From CAYRGG01 sp964423745 (GTDB lineage: Bacteria; Pseudomonadota; Gammaproteobacteria; Competibacterales; Competibacteraceae): a stretch of DNA of 64,000 nt. Below, piece by piece: positions 8,341 to 17,269 of the stretch. The stretch lies in contig CAYRGG010000011.1 of assembly GCA_964423745.1 (NCBI GenBank), forward strand, positions 1 through 64,000, read 5' to 3'. The notes beneath the pieces were generated by a model that had not been told where the DNA came from, made no database searches, and saw only the letters and a list, made by a program, of their open reading frames with translations. The translations under genes were made by a program, and so were the position numbers. Each line of letters opens with the position of its first letter. Position 1 is the first letter of the stretch.

Positions 8341-8369
8341 TACTGGCTTTGAGATCGACCAGGTGGTCC

Positions 8370-8732
8370 TTATTTCATCACTTCTGTAATCCGATAAACC
8401 TTGTCTTCGCCTAGCTCAATGTGAAATTGGATATTATCACCGGGAGCTAGTTTTTGAAGATCAACGCCTTCGGCTACATCTAAATCCATGGTCATACCCG
8501 GCCAGTTTAATGCAGGGATGGGTTCATGGGTAAGATTGACTTTGCGATCAGCAGGGCTAACGCTATGAATAACCCCTTCACCCATGACAGCTTTTCCTTC
8601 TGGGTTATGGCTTTTGTGGCTCTGGGCCTCATGTTTGGGCATATGGTTCTCAGCTGGAGCCTGGGAAACAAAGGCTAAACCGAGTAGGGCTACAACACTC
8701 AGACAGACTGTGTTTTTGATAGTAGTCATCAT
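8370..8732 (-). CDS. cusF: CusF-type periplasmic copper/silver chaperone
   Basis: This 120-residue protein has a signal peptide ending at SQAPA and a His-rich linker (HMPKHEAQSHKSHN). The C-terminal domain contains HEPIPALNWPGMTMDL, matching the CusF metal site: a His, a Trp that caps the metal, and two Met in WPxMTM. CusF hands Cu(I)/Ag(I) to CusB. It is the last gene of a cusC-cusB-cusA-cusF order and lies 61 bp after cusA; in E. coli, cusF sits between cusC and cusB. A ribosome site, AGGAGAAGAGAAGT, precedes the ATG. Confidence 0.88.
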   Translation of the reverse strand: MMTTIKNTVCLSVVALLGLAFVSQAPAENHMPKHEAQSHKSHNPEGKAVMGEGVIHSVSPADRKVNLTHEPIPALNWPGMTMDLDVAEGVDLQKLAPGDNIQFHIELGEDKVYRITEVMK

Positions 8733-8793
8733 ATACTTCTCTTCTCCTAAAAAGAGGGTTAAAAAGAATAGCTATAGATCAGAACCTAGCTCC

Positions 8794-11700
8794 TCAAGAG
8801 GGTTCCAAAACTGATTTAACGGGAACTTCTTGCGCATCCTCCATTGTCTTTCGAAACTTTTCTTGAAACTGCAAAACCAGGCCGTAAATCACCGGCAAAA
8901 TCAGTAAGCTCAGCAATGTAACGCTGATCATACCCCCCACCATGGGCGCGGCGATGCGCTGCATGACTTCGGAACCGGTGCCATGCCCCCACATGATGGG
9001 TAGCAAACCGGCAAAGGTTGCGGTGGCCGTCATGATCACGGGACGCACCCGTTCTGACGTTCCCGCGTGAACCGCCACCATAATCTCCGCAGCCGTCAAA
9101 CGGTCTCGATGGCCACTCTGATGGAGATCGACGTCGCTGGGTATAGGTTTTTGGTCTTTTAGGTTAAAGGCAGCAAATTTGTCCTGACGCCGCCGCGCTA
9201 TTTCTTGATCGATAAAGGTCAATACCAACACGCCGATCTCGGCGGCCACCCCGGCCAAGGCGATAAAGCCCACGCCCACGGCCACCGACATGTTGAAGTT
9301 GAGCCAGTAGATCAACCAAATCCCACCGATGAGGGCAAAGGGGATAGAGAGCATCACCACCAGTGGTTCAGTGATATTACCGAAATTGAAGTACAGCAAC
9401 ATAAATATGACGAACAATGTCAGTGGCACCACCAACTGCAGGCGTTTGGCAGCACGTTCCATATATTCAAACTGACCCGACCAGGCGACCGTGTACCCTG
9501 GGGGAATATCCACCCGATCCTCCAACACCTGCTTTGCCTCACTCACAAAACCACCGATATCTTCGCCTTTTATATCCACATAGATCCAGGCATTAGGGCG
9601 GGCGTTTTCGCTTTTTATAGACGGCGGTCCTCGTCTAACATCTAACTGTGCCAACTCGGCTAGGGGAATCTGGGCACCTACCGGCGTCGGCACCAACACC
9701 CGCTTTACTTGGTCGAGACTGTCGCGCAATTCCCGCGGATAACGCAGGTTAACGGGATAACGTTCGAGACCTTCGATGGTATGGGTGATATTCATCCCAC
9801 CGATGGCGGATTGGATGACGTCCTGCACGTCCCCGACGGTGAGACCATAGCGTGATGCCGCCTGACGATCGATATTGAAGTCCACGTAATAACCGCCGAC
9901 AGCGCGATCGCCGAAGGCAGACAAGGTCTCCGGGAGGGTTTTCATGGCTTGTTCGATGTCGTTGGACAGGCGCTGCAGGACTTCCAGATCGGGACCGCTG
10001 ACTTTAATGCCAACGGGAGTTTTGATACCTGTGGACAGCATGTCGATACGAGTCTTGATGGGCATGGTCCAGGCATTGGCTAGACCCGGAAATTGAATAG
10101 CGCCATCCATCTCTTGCATGAGTTCGCGAGTAGTTTTGTCAGGATCTGGCCATTCCGATTTAGGTTTTAAGCGAACGATGGTTTCTATCATGGATAAAGG
10201 CGCCGGGTCCGTGGCGGTCTCGGCACGCCCTACTTTACCAAACACATGATGCACTTCGGGAAATGTGCGCAGTATCTTATCTGTCTGTTGCAGCAGCTCT
10301 TTGGCCTTGGTAATGGACACCCCAGGAAAGGTGGTAGGCATATAGAGAATATCCCCTTCGTCTAAGGGTGGCATAAACTCAGACCCCAGTTTACCAAAGG
10401 GATATAAGGTTATAATCAGTAAAAGGGCTGATAGAAGCACCGCCACCCAGCGCCAGCGGATAATGAATGCCAGCAGCGGCGCATGGACAAAGTGCAGTGC
10501 CCGGTTGATGGGGTTTTTTGCTTCGGGCATTATCTTGCCGCGAATAAGATAACCCATCAGCACTGGCACCAGGGTCACGGCAAGAATGGCGGCACCAGCC
10601 ATGGCATAGGTCTTGGTAAAGGCTAACGGTGAAAACAGTCGTCCTTCCTGGGCTTGCAGGGTAAACACGGGCAGGAACGACACAGTGATGATGAGCAACG
10701 AAAAGAACAAGGCAGGCCCCACTTCCTGGGAAGCTTGGCCTATGGCTCGCCAACGTTCGGAAGTAGTTAAGAGGGCGCCTTTATTGCGAACCGCCTGTTC
10801 CAGGTGTTTGTGGGCATTTTCCACCATCACGATGGCACCGTCCACCATGGCGCCAATGGCGATGGCAATACCCCCTAGGGACATGATGTTAGCGTTGATG
10901 CCCTGCCCCTTCATGATGATGAAGGCAATCAAGATACCAATGGGTAAACTTATTATGGCCACCAACGCAGAGCGGGCATGGAGCAAAAACAGAATGCAGA
11001 TTAGACTGACGACGATGAACTCCTCGAGAAGCTTTTCCATGAGATTATCCACGGCGCGCTCGATCAAATCACCGCGATCGTATACGGTGACAATCTCAAC
11101 CCCTTCAGGCAACCCTTTTTCCAGCTCTTGCAGTTTTTCTCGCACCCCCTCGATGACGGATAAGGCATTTTCGCCGTAGCGCATGACCACAACACCCCCT
11201 ACGACTTCACCCTCTCCGTTCAACTCCACTAAGCCTCGGCGTAACTCTGGACCCAGCTTCACGTCAGCCACGTCCTGCACGCGAATCGGGGTGCCCTGAT
11301 CATCGACGCCCACGGGAATGCTATTGATATCTTCCATAGAATCGAGATAACCCAGGCCACGCACCATATACTCGGTTTCCGCCATCTCCAGGAGTCGTCC
11401 GCCCACATCGTTATTCGAACGTTGAATGGCCTCCTTTACTTTGGCAAGGGGGATGTTATAAGCCAGTAAGGCATTAGGATTGACCTCCACCTGGTACTGT
11501 TTCACATAGCCACCGATGGAAGCCACTTCGGCAACCCCTGGAACCGTTTGCAACGGATAACGCAGATACCAGTCCTGCAAAGAACGCAGTTGTGCTAAAT
11601 CGTGGCGGCCAGTCTTATCCACCAGCGCATACTCATATACCCAACCCACGCCGGTGGCATCAGGACCCAGGGTCGGCGTCACGCCGTCGGGTAAACGGCC

Positions 11701-12054
11701 GCTCACGTAATTGAGGTACTCCAGCACCCGAGACCGTGCCCAGTACATGTCGGTGCCATCGGCAAAAATAATATAGACGAAGGAAAAACCAAAGAAAGAA
11801 TAACCCCGCACCACCTTAGCATCGGGTACTGCCAGCATGGCTGTGGTGAGCGGGTAGGTAACTTGATCCTCCACCACCTGGGGCGCTTGCCCTGGATACT
11901 CGGTGAAGATAATGACCTGTACATCGGATAGGTCTGGAATAGCATCCAGCGGCGTGTTCTTGATGGCCCAAATCCCCGCCGTCACCAGTAGCGCAGCGGC
12001 GATAAGCACTTGAAATTTGTTGCGCAGGGACAACCGGATGAGGGCATCAATCAT
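8794..12054 (-). CDS. cusA: Heavy-metal RND efflux pump, CusA/CzcA family
   Basis: This 1086-residue inner-membrane pump has the RND layout: a TM helix at residues 13-31, a large periplasmic loop, six TM helices (~340-540), a second loop, and five more TM helices. Family blocks are present: FTEYPGQAPQVVEDQVTYPL, GAMVDGAIVMVENAHKHLE and SEFMPPLDEGDILYMPTTFP. It drives proton-coupled export of metal through CusB and CusC. A charged insertion (QEIARRRQDKFAAFNLKDQK) separates the last TM helices and is longer than usual. It overlaps cusB by 8 bases. Cu/Ag specificity is inferred from cusF beside it. Confidence 0.92.
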   Translation of the reverse strand: MIDALIRLSLRNKFQVLIAAALLVTAGIWAIKNTPLDAIPDLSDVQVIIFTEYPGQAPQVVEDQVTYPLTTAMLAVPDAKVVRGYSFFGFSFVYIIFADGTDMYWARSRVLEYLNYVSGRLPDGVTPTLGPDATGVGWVYEYALVDKTGRHDLAQLRSLQDWYLRYPLQTVPGVAEVASIGGYVKQYQVEVNPNALLAYNIPLAKVKEAIQRSNNDVGGRLLEMAETEYMVRGLGYLDSMEDINSIPVGVDDQGTPIRVQDVADVKLGPELRRGLVELNGEGEVVGGVVVMRYGENALSVIEGVREKLQELEKGLPEGVEIVTVYDRGDLIERAVDNLMEKLLEEFIVVSLICILFLLHARSALVAIISLPIGILIAFIIMKGQGINANIMSLGGIAIAIGAMVDGAIVMVENAHKHLEQAVRNKGALLTTSERWRAIGQASQEVGPALFFSLLIITVSFLPVFTLQAQEGRLFSPLAFTKTYAMAGAAILAVTLVPVLMGYLIRGKIMPEAKNPINRALHFVHAPLLAFIIRWRWVAVLLSALLLIITLYPFGKLGSEFMPPLDEGDILYMPTTFPGVSITKAKELLQQTDKILRTFPEVHHVFGKVGRAETATDPAPLSMIETIVRLKPKSEWPDPDKTTRELMQEMDGAIQFPGLANAWTMPIKTRIDMLSTGIKTPVGIKVSGPDLEVLQRLSNDIEQAMKTLPETLSAFGDRAVGGYYVDFNIDRQAASRYGLTVGDVQDVIQSAIGGMNITHTIEGLERYPVNLRYPRELRDSLDQVKRVLVPTPVGAQIPLAELAQLDVRRGPPSIKSENARPNAWIYVDIKGEDIGGFVSEAKQVLEDRVDIPPGYTVAWSGQFEYMERAAKRLQLVVPLTLFVIFMLLYFNFGNITEPLVVMLSIPFALIGGIWLIYWLNFNMSVAVGVGFIALAGVAAEIGVLVLTFIDQEIARRRQDKFAAFNLKDQKPIPSDVDLHQSGHRDRLTAAEIMVAVHAGTSERVRPVIMTATATFAGLLPIMWGHGTGSEVMQRIAAPMVGGMISVTLLSLLILPVIYGLVLQFQEKFRKTMEDAQEVPVKSVLEPS

Positions 12055-13579
12055 GTTGTCCCTCCATCATCTCTTCAGACCCGGTTGGCTGCCCGTGGTT
12101 GTGTCCACCGCCTTCCATAGTACTGTCACTAGCAGGAGTTTCGGACGCTGGTGAGTGCATATCATGTTGTCCACCGCCTTCCATGGATTTATGTTCTCCA
12201 GGGGAGGTTTCGGACGCCGGTGAAGGCGCGTGGTTGTGTCCACCACCCTCCATTGCGCTGTCACTGGCGGAGGTTTCAGACCCCTGTTGCTGGTGGGTAT
12301 CGTCGTCTACTTCCCGCATTTTAGCAGCCGCTTCCCGCAGCTTGGATTCTGAATCGATAAGAAACTGAGAGGACGTCACCACGATTTCGTCCACCTCAAC
12401 GCCCGCCAAAATTTGCGTCATATCCCCCGAGCTGACACCTAGTTCAACCTCTCGCGGTTCAAACTTGCCAGGCCCCGTTTGCACAAAAACCTGTTCGCGG
12501 GTGCCAGAACGAATGATGGCTTCGCTGGGAACCACCACCGCATCCAGTTGCTCATCGGCTTGGATCGAGACATTGGCGTACATATCCGGTTTTAGCACAA
12601 GATCTGGATTATCGAATTCCAGACGCACTTTGATCGTCCGGGTTTTGCTGTCCATATAAGGGTAAATGTAGGTAATGCGGCCCTCAAAAGTTTGTCCAGG
12701 TGCCGCCTGAACCTGCATTTCCGCTTTATCGCCCACTTGCACCCAGGGCAATTCATACTCGTAGATATCCGCATAAACCCAGACCTGGGAAAGATCGGCA
12801 ATGGTGTAAAGCTCGGTCTGGGCATTGACAAACTGACCTGGCCGTACCCCCACGTTCATGACGATACCGGCCGTGGGTGAGTGGATATGAAGGTTTCTTA
12901 GAACGCTGCCGGTTTGTTCAAGCTCGCGAATTTGGTGATCGGGTACGTCAAATAATTCCAAACGCTCCCGGGCGGTTTTGGCTAAGTTTAAAGCCCCTTG
13001 GCGGATGTCTTGGAAAGGCGCGTTTTGGAGAGATTTTCGACTCTGTAAGGCTAGCAGGTACTCCTGTTGGGTGGTTACCAATTTGGGGGAATAAAGACTG
13101 AGCAGAATCGTGTCTTCTTTAACCGGTTCACCGGTTTTATTGATAAATAGATCTTGAATCCAGCCCTCCACTTTGGGATGCAGACGGGTTAAGTATTCTT
13201 CGTTGAACGCCACCCGGCCCACCGCATTCACGTCGCGGCTTAAAGACTGCTTTTCCACCGAGGCGGTACGCACGCCGATATTTTGCACGATGGCTGGCGC
13301 GATTTTTACCGTGCCTGCAGGGTCTGTAGCACCGCCCTCCTGGTCGTCGGCGTAAACGGGAATATAGTCCATGCCCATCTCGTCTTTGGCGGGCACCGGC
13401 GAGGAAATCTCTGGGTTCATGGGGTGGCGATAAAACAAGGGTTCACGTTGCTGTGCTGTTGCATCCTGGCTATCCTGCACATCGGAGGGAGTTGCTTGGT
13501 TTGCCAGCCAATAGCCACCCCCTAAACCCAGTAGCAAGGTAAGTACGGCAATGCTCAAGGTGGTGTAGGGTTTACTCAT
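12047..13579 (-). CDS. cusB: Efflux membrane-fusion protein CusB with N-terminal metal-binding domain and His/Met tail
   Basis: This 510-residue periplasmic adaptor has an N-terminal membrane helix (residues 8-27). A heavy-metal-binding domain (FYRHPMNPEISSPVPAKDEM) lies near residue 50. The adaptor core follows, with GRVAFNEEYLTRLHPKVEGW and VRPGQFVNAQTELYTIADLS. After about residue 425 comes an extra tail of three MEGGG-containing repeats with HNH, QHD and EHK, ending EGQHD; many CusB proteins lack it. The tail is rich in His, Met and Asp and should bind metal. It overlaps cusC and cusA by 8 bases each, showing a translationally coupled operon. Confidence 0.9.
   Translation of the reverse strand: MSKPYTTLSIAVLTLLLGLGGGYWLANQATPSDVQDSQDATAQQREPLFYRHPMNPEISSPVPAKDEMGMDYIPVYADDQEGGATDPAGTVKIAPAIVQNIGVRTASVEKQSLSRDVNAVGRVAFNEEYLTRLHPKVEGWIQDLFINKTGEPVKEDTILLSLYSPKLVTTQQEYLLALQSRKSLQNAPFQDIRQGALNLAKTARERLELFDVPDHQIRELEQTGSVLRNLHIHSPTAGIVMNVGVRPGQFVNAQTELYTIADLSQVWVYADIYEYELPWVQVGDKAEMQVQAAPGQTFEGRITYIYPYMDSKTRTIKVRLEFDNPDLVLKPDMYANVSIQADEQLDAVVVPSEAIIRSGTREQVFVQTGPGKFEPREVELGVSSGDMTQILAGVEVDEIVVTSSQFLIDSESKLREAAAKMREVDDDTHQQQGSETSASDSAMEGGGHNHAPSPASETSPGEHKSMEGGGQHDMHSPASETPASDSTMEGGGHNHGQPTGSEEMMEGQHD
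12094..12280 (-). repeat. Three tandem ~66-bp repeats encoding the CusB metal-binding tail
   Basis: The core TTGTCCACCGCCTTCCAT recurs at about 12100, 12167 and 12236 (the last with changes), with GTTTCGGACGCYGGTGA between copies. Each unit encodes S-x2-MEGGG-x-H plus an SPASET-like linker. Unit lengths of about 65 and 68 bases keep the reading frame roughly, consistent with expansion by slippage. Confidence 0.75.
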
Positions 13580-15044
13580 GGGCCTTCTCCTGGGCTGGTT
13601 TAGTAATATCCGTTACGCTTTTTTGGGCCGTGGCGGCAATCAACTGAGCGAGGGATTGATGAGCCATACTGATCATTTTCCAGAGTTGAATTTCATAGTT
13701 AAAAAGGATGAGTTCGGCATTGACTAGGCTAAGGAAATCCACTTGACCCACTTGATAGCCAGCGACCATGGATGCAACAGTTTGTCGAGCTTGGGGGATA
13801 ATGCCTTTCTCAAACAGCTCGATCTGCCGACGAGCCCGTTGATAGTCGGCAAAAGTCGTAGAGACTTTTTTTTGCACTTCTAACCCGGCATCTTGTAAGG
13901 CATATCGCTGTTTTAATAATTCGCTGCGGCGTTGTGCCACTGCACTGTCCAACTTATCGATATACAGAGGTAAGCTCATACTGAATAAGACGCTGGCAAA
14001 ATCAGGGCGGTCGTCTCCGCTAGCGTCGTTACCGTGGCGGACACCGTAGGCAGCGCCGACCTTGAAGTCGGGGTAATAATCTTTCTTAGCCAGTTCTAAA
14101 CGGGCGCGGGCGGCTTCGATCTCTTTTTGTTGCGCCATCAGCAGCGGCTGGTTGTCTCGGGCTAAAGCCAGTAAAGCAGCTTCTAATTTAAGCTCGGGTA
14201 AATCTAGCTTGGTGACAACAGATGGCAACGAAATGGGGGCATCTAGGGGTCTATCGAGCAGGGCATTGAGGCGGGCTTCTTCAACTTCCCGCAAACCTTT
14301 TAGACGAATTTCTTCATCCAACAATTTGGATAATTCCACTTCAGCCAATAAAACATCTTGTTGCAAACCATCCCCAACGGCATATTTTGTCTGGGTGATC
14401 TTCACCAATTCCCGCAGCAACTCCTGATTCTCAGCGACGATTTCCAAAGCCTGATCTAGGTACATGAGATTCCACCAAACCAACTTAACGTCTTGAATCA
14501 GGGTCAAGCGTCTTTCTGCAACCGCATCAACCGCCGCCAACGCTTCATACTCTGCCACTTCCCGACGCAGTCCCAGGGTGCCTGGAAAGGGTAAATCCTG
14601 GGTAAGGCTAATTTGCGGCACCTGGGTCATGGGCTCTTGATTGAACTCGAAGGTATCCGTGGGGAGATTGAGCGCGTTGACACTCAGCATCGGGTCGGGA
14701 AGAGTGCCCACCTGAGTTGGGACACTACCCAAGGCGCGGGCCCGCGCTTGGATCATCGCTAGGCTGGGATTATCCGCAACCGCTATTTCAACGGCCTGTT
14801 CTAAATTCAAAGGTAAGTTTGCGGTTTGAGCTGCAAAGGGGACAGGAGAGGGTTCGACCAAAGGCGCCTCCAGAATGACCTCTGGCGCATCGATGGGTAG
14901 GTTATCTGTGTTCTGAGTGATGCGGATGTTGTTAGCGCATCCGGTTACAAAGGCCAAGCTGCTTACCAGCAGCCCGAGGCGACCTATTTTCCCAAGATAT
15001 GGCACGGTGTCATGATTCCTAAATAAAATCCGTTTTCCAATCAA
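13572..15044 (-). CDS. cusC: Outer-membrane efflux channel, TolC/CusC family lipoprotein
   Basis: This 490-residue protein has a lipobox (SSLAFVTGC, Cys36), so it is probably a lipoprotein. Two outer-membrane efflux repeats follow: LEQAVEIAVADNPSLAMIQA near residue 80 and a second helical half around 290-470. It forms the outer-membrane exit duct for CusBA. As the first gene of the operon it starts 42 bases after the -12 element of a sigma-54 promoter on the same strand, so the whole operon is probably under enhancer-dependent control. Confidence 0.88.
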   Translation of the reverse strand: MIGKRILFRNHDTVPYLGKIGRLGLLVSSLAFVTGCANNIRITQNTDNLPIDAPEVILEAPLVEPSPVPFAAQTANLPLNLEQAVEIAVADNPSLAMIQARARALGSVPTQVGTLPDPMLSVNALNLPTDTFEFNQEPMTQVPQISLTQDLPFPGTLGLRREVAEYEALAAVDAVAERRLTLIQDVKLVWWNLMYLDQALEIVAENQELLRELVKITQTKYAVGDGLQQDVLLAEVELSKLLDEEIRLKGLREVEEARLNALLDRPLDAPISLPSVVTKLDLPELKLEAALLALARDNQPLLMAQQKEIEAARARLELAKKDYYPDFKVGAAYGVRHGNDASGDDRPDFASVLFSMSLPLYIDKLDSAVAQRRSELLKQRYALQDAGLEVQKKVSTTFADYQRARRQIELFEKGIIPQARQTVASMVAGYQVGQVDFLSLVNAELILFNYEIQLWKMISMAHQSLAQLIAATAQKSVTDITKPAQEKAHE

Positions 15045-15085
15045 TAATCAGCTTGCAAGACAAACTGCGAGTAGTCATAACACCG

Positions 15086-15100
15086 GCAGAGATCGTGCCA
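15086..15100 (-). promoter_or_regulatory. Sigma-54 promoter for the cus operon
   Basis: On the minus strand this reads TGGCACGATCTCTGC. The -24 box TGGCACG is a full consensus match and GG-N10-GC spacing is exact. It ends about 41 bases before the cusC ATG. The repeats at 15176-15211 lie 75-105 bp upstream of it, an enhancer-like position. Confidence 0.75.
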
Positions 15101-15175
15101 AACAACTAATTCATACCTAAAACAGTTACTTACTAAACAAAGGGAAAAATTGGAAGGATCAGCTCTTTAAAAATA

Positions 15176-15211
15176 TTAACGAATCGTTCAACGGTTAAAG
15201 GTTTTGTTAAA
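15176..15211. promoter_or_regulatory. Tandem enhancer-type repeats between cusC and the response-regulator genes
   Basis: TTAACG-AAT-CGTTCA (15176-15190) and TTAAAGG-TTT-TGTTAAA (15195-15211) share half-sites and the 3-base centre with the repeats at 2636, 3530 and 4380. They are positioned for the minus-strand sigma-54 promoter at 15086-15100 and could also affect the divergent regulator genes. Confidence 0.6.
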
Positions 15212-15289
15212 GCCATCATAGCCATGTATGGCTTGATAAAACGGCGTCCTCCTGGAACAAGCTAGGTAAGTCCTGCTATTTTTCTAATG

Positions 15290-15306
15290 GCATACAAAAT
15301 GTATGC
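15290..15306. promoter_or_regulatory. Inverted repeat in the regulator promoter region
   Basis: GCATAC-AAAAT-GTATGC is a perfect 6-bp inverted repeat 127 bases before the receiver gene. It may be an operator for an unidentified regulator; no function is assigned. Confidence 0.3.
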
Positions 15307-15432
15307 AATCGTTTGCAGTTGTTATAAAACAACCTTACTCAACTTATAGCTCTAAAAAAACTTGTTTTAGAAACGTTATTTTAAATGACCCAATGTATTT
15401 TTAAGGACTACAACTATCCATTAGACAGGCAA

Positions 15433-15819
15433 ATGAAACGGCACAAAATATTATTAACTGAAAATGATCCTAGTCTTTTAAGACTGTTAGCCCTTGAGTT
15501 AGAACTGCAAGGTTTTTCGGTTAAAACTTTTTTAAGCGCCGAAGAGGCTTTGCTTGCTCAGCTTGAACCTCCAACCCTGGCCATATTAGATTATCAATTA
15601 TGTGGCATCGATGGTCTGGCTTTGTTAGAACAGTTGCGCCGCCGTTATCCTAACCTTCCAGCGCTTATTATCAGCAGTGAGTGTCGATTAGATCAAATTC
15701 CTACGGGAGCAAATTTACCGATGACGCATCTGTTATCTAAGCCCTTTGCCCAGAGAGATTTTTTAAAGAGCGTCGTTCATTTATTGGAAAGAGAATTAAA
15801 AAGAGAAAGCCACGCATGA
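15433..15819 (+). CDS. Single-domain response regulator (receiver only)
   Basis: This 128-residue protein consists of one receiver domain: acidic pair END near residue 10, phospho-acceptor Asp in LAILDYQLCGIDG near residue 52, and the conserved Lys in LLSKPFAQ near residue 100. The ATG at 15433 (MKRHKILLTEND) puts the first beta strand at the N-terminus; an upstream in-frame ATG at 15385 would add an unstructured extension. It overlaps the next response regulator by 4 bases (ATGA), so the two are co-expressed. It may act as a phosphate sink or a partner in a relay with the hybrid kinase downstream; that is inference. Confidence 0.8.
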   Translation: MKRHKILLTENDPSLLRLLALELELQGFSVKTFLSAEEALLAQLEPPTLAILDYQLCGIDGLALLEQLRRRYPNLPALIISSECRLDQIPTGANLPMTHLLSKPFAQRDFLKSVVHLLERELKRESHA

Positions 15820-17198
15820 AGCGTCATTTGTTAATCGTCGAAGATGATACCGCTCTTAACCAGTTACTGAGTATGCTTTTTGAGGAACAGGGTTACACCG
15901 TTGCCAGCGCCTATAGCAAAACCGAGGCCCTAAAACAAATAACCCTCAGCGGACCAGATCTCGCCTTGGTGGACCAGCAGCTTCCCGACGGCACAGGTCT
16001 CGATCTTTTAGTGGAGATAAAAGAAAAAGAACCAGATTTAGTCCTTATTATGGTTACCGGTGTCCATGACCTGGATGTGGCCATTAAAGCTATTCAGAAA
16101 GGCGCTTATGATTTTATTTATAAGCCTATTAAAACCGAAGAATTGCTGCATGTGGTAGAACGGGCTTTAGAGCACCGGCGTTTAGTGCATAAGGTTAAAG
16201 CCCTTAAAAGCGAAGTGGAAAAACCCGTCACTTTGGGCGAAATGATTGGTAAAAGCCAGGCTATGGTGGCCGTCAGCAAGGAAATCGCCCTGGTAGCAGG
16301 CAGCGATGCCCGGGTATTGATCACCGGCGAAAGCGGCACCGGCAAAGAACTGGTGGCCCGCGCCATTCATACCCATAGTCATCGGGAAGGACCTTTCCTG
16401 GCGGTAAACTGCGCCGCTATTGTGGATACCCTTTTGGAAAGCGATTTGTTCGGCCACGAGAAGGGAGCGTTTACCGGTGCCGTGGCCCGCAAGATAGGTA
16501 AATTTGAACTGGCCTCCGACGGCACGTTGTTTCTGGATGAAGTCGGGGAACTGGCTCTACCGCTGCAAGCCAAGTTGCTGCGTATTCTCCAGGAAGGAAC
16601 CTTCACCCGCGTGGGCGGTACGCAACAACTCACCACCCAAGCCCGGGTGATCGCCGCCACGAATCGAGAGCTGGCTGACGAAGTTGAGGCGGGACATTTT
16701 CGCCGAGATTTGTTCTACCGGCTCAATGTGATCTCCATTCACATACCCCCGCTGCGAGAACGGCACGAGGATATCCCCTTGTTGGTGCATGGCCTTATGA
16801 AACGGCTTGCCGAAAACCTTCATCGGTCTCCCTTACAGATAACCCCGGCGGCCATGAACGCATTGGTGGCCTATGATTGGCCCGGTAACGTTCGCGAACT
16901 TGAAAACATTCTTACACAAGCGCTATTACGTGCCCGAGACACGGTATTAACCCCCGATTTATTGAATTTACAGCGAGCATTAGAGGAAACAGATGTCCCT
17001 AATGAGAACCATGCAGCCTTTCGTAGCCAAGACGGTTTACTGTTGAGCTTGGATGAATTGGAAGCCCAACACATTCAGCGCACCCTTGACGAGACTTTTG
17101 GCCATAAGGGGAAAACCTGCGAAATCCTGGGTATTTCCCGTCCCGCTTTGGAGCGTAAGATTCATAAATATGGCCTGCAATTACCCAGAATGCAGTAA
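15816..17198 (+). CDS. NtrC-family sigma-54-dependent response regulator
   Basis: This 460-residue protein has a receiver (1-120, phospho-Asp in LALVDQQLPDG near 53), a central AAA+ domain (~145-370) and a Fis-type helix-turn-helix (~415-455, KTCEILGISRPALERKIHKY). Walker A is GESGTGKE near 171; GAFTGA near 217 is the loop that contacts sigma-54; and LFLDEVGEL is the Walker B region. Such proteins bind enhancer repeats and open sigma-54 promoters by ATP hydrolysis. It lies divergent to the cus operon, which has a sigma-54 promoter, so it is the likely activator. The role resembles ZraR (zinc) of E. coli, but the signal is unproven. Confidence 0.92.
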   Translation: MKRHLLIVEDDTALNQLLSMLFEEQGYTVASAYSKTEALKQITLSGPDLALVDQQLPDGTGLDLLVEIKEKEPDLVLIMVTGVHDLDVAIKAIQKGAYDFIYKPIKTEELLHVVERALEHRRLVHKVKALKSEVEKPVTLGEMIGKSQAMVAVSKEIALVAGSDARVLITGESGTGKELVARAIHTHSHREGPFLAVNCAAIVDTLLESDLFGHEKGAFTGAVARKIGKFELASDGTLFLDEVGELALPLQAKLLRILQEGTFTRVGGTQQLTTQARVIAATNRELADEVEAGHFRRDLFYRLNVISIHIPPLRERHEDIPLLVHGLMKRLAENLHRSPLQITPAAMNALVAYDWPGNVRELENILTQALLRARDTVLTPDLLNLQRALEETDVPNENHAAFRSQDGLLLSLDELEAQHIQRTLDETFGHKGKTCEILGISRPALERKIHKYGLQLPRMQ

Positions 17199-17269
17199 AT
17201 CGGGAAACGATATAGAACAGGACTTGGGTAGCTCGTAAAATAGGCACACTGCTTGTGATTGATGCTTCC

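Noticed and set aside
12067..12264. Alternate-frame ORF within the CusB repeats
   Set aside because: It is a repeat shadow; the CusB frame is continuous and coupled to both neighbours.
15240..15310. Plus-strand sigma-54 promoter for the response-regulator genes
   Set aside because: TGGCATACAAAATGTATGC looks similar at first sight, but the GG-GC spacing is wrong.
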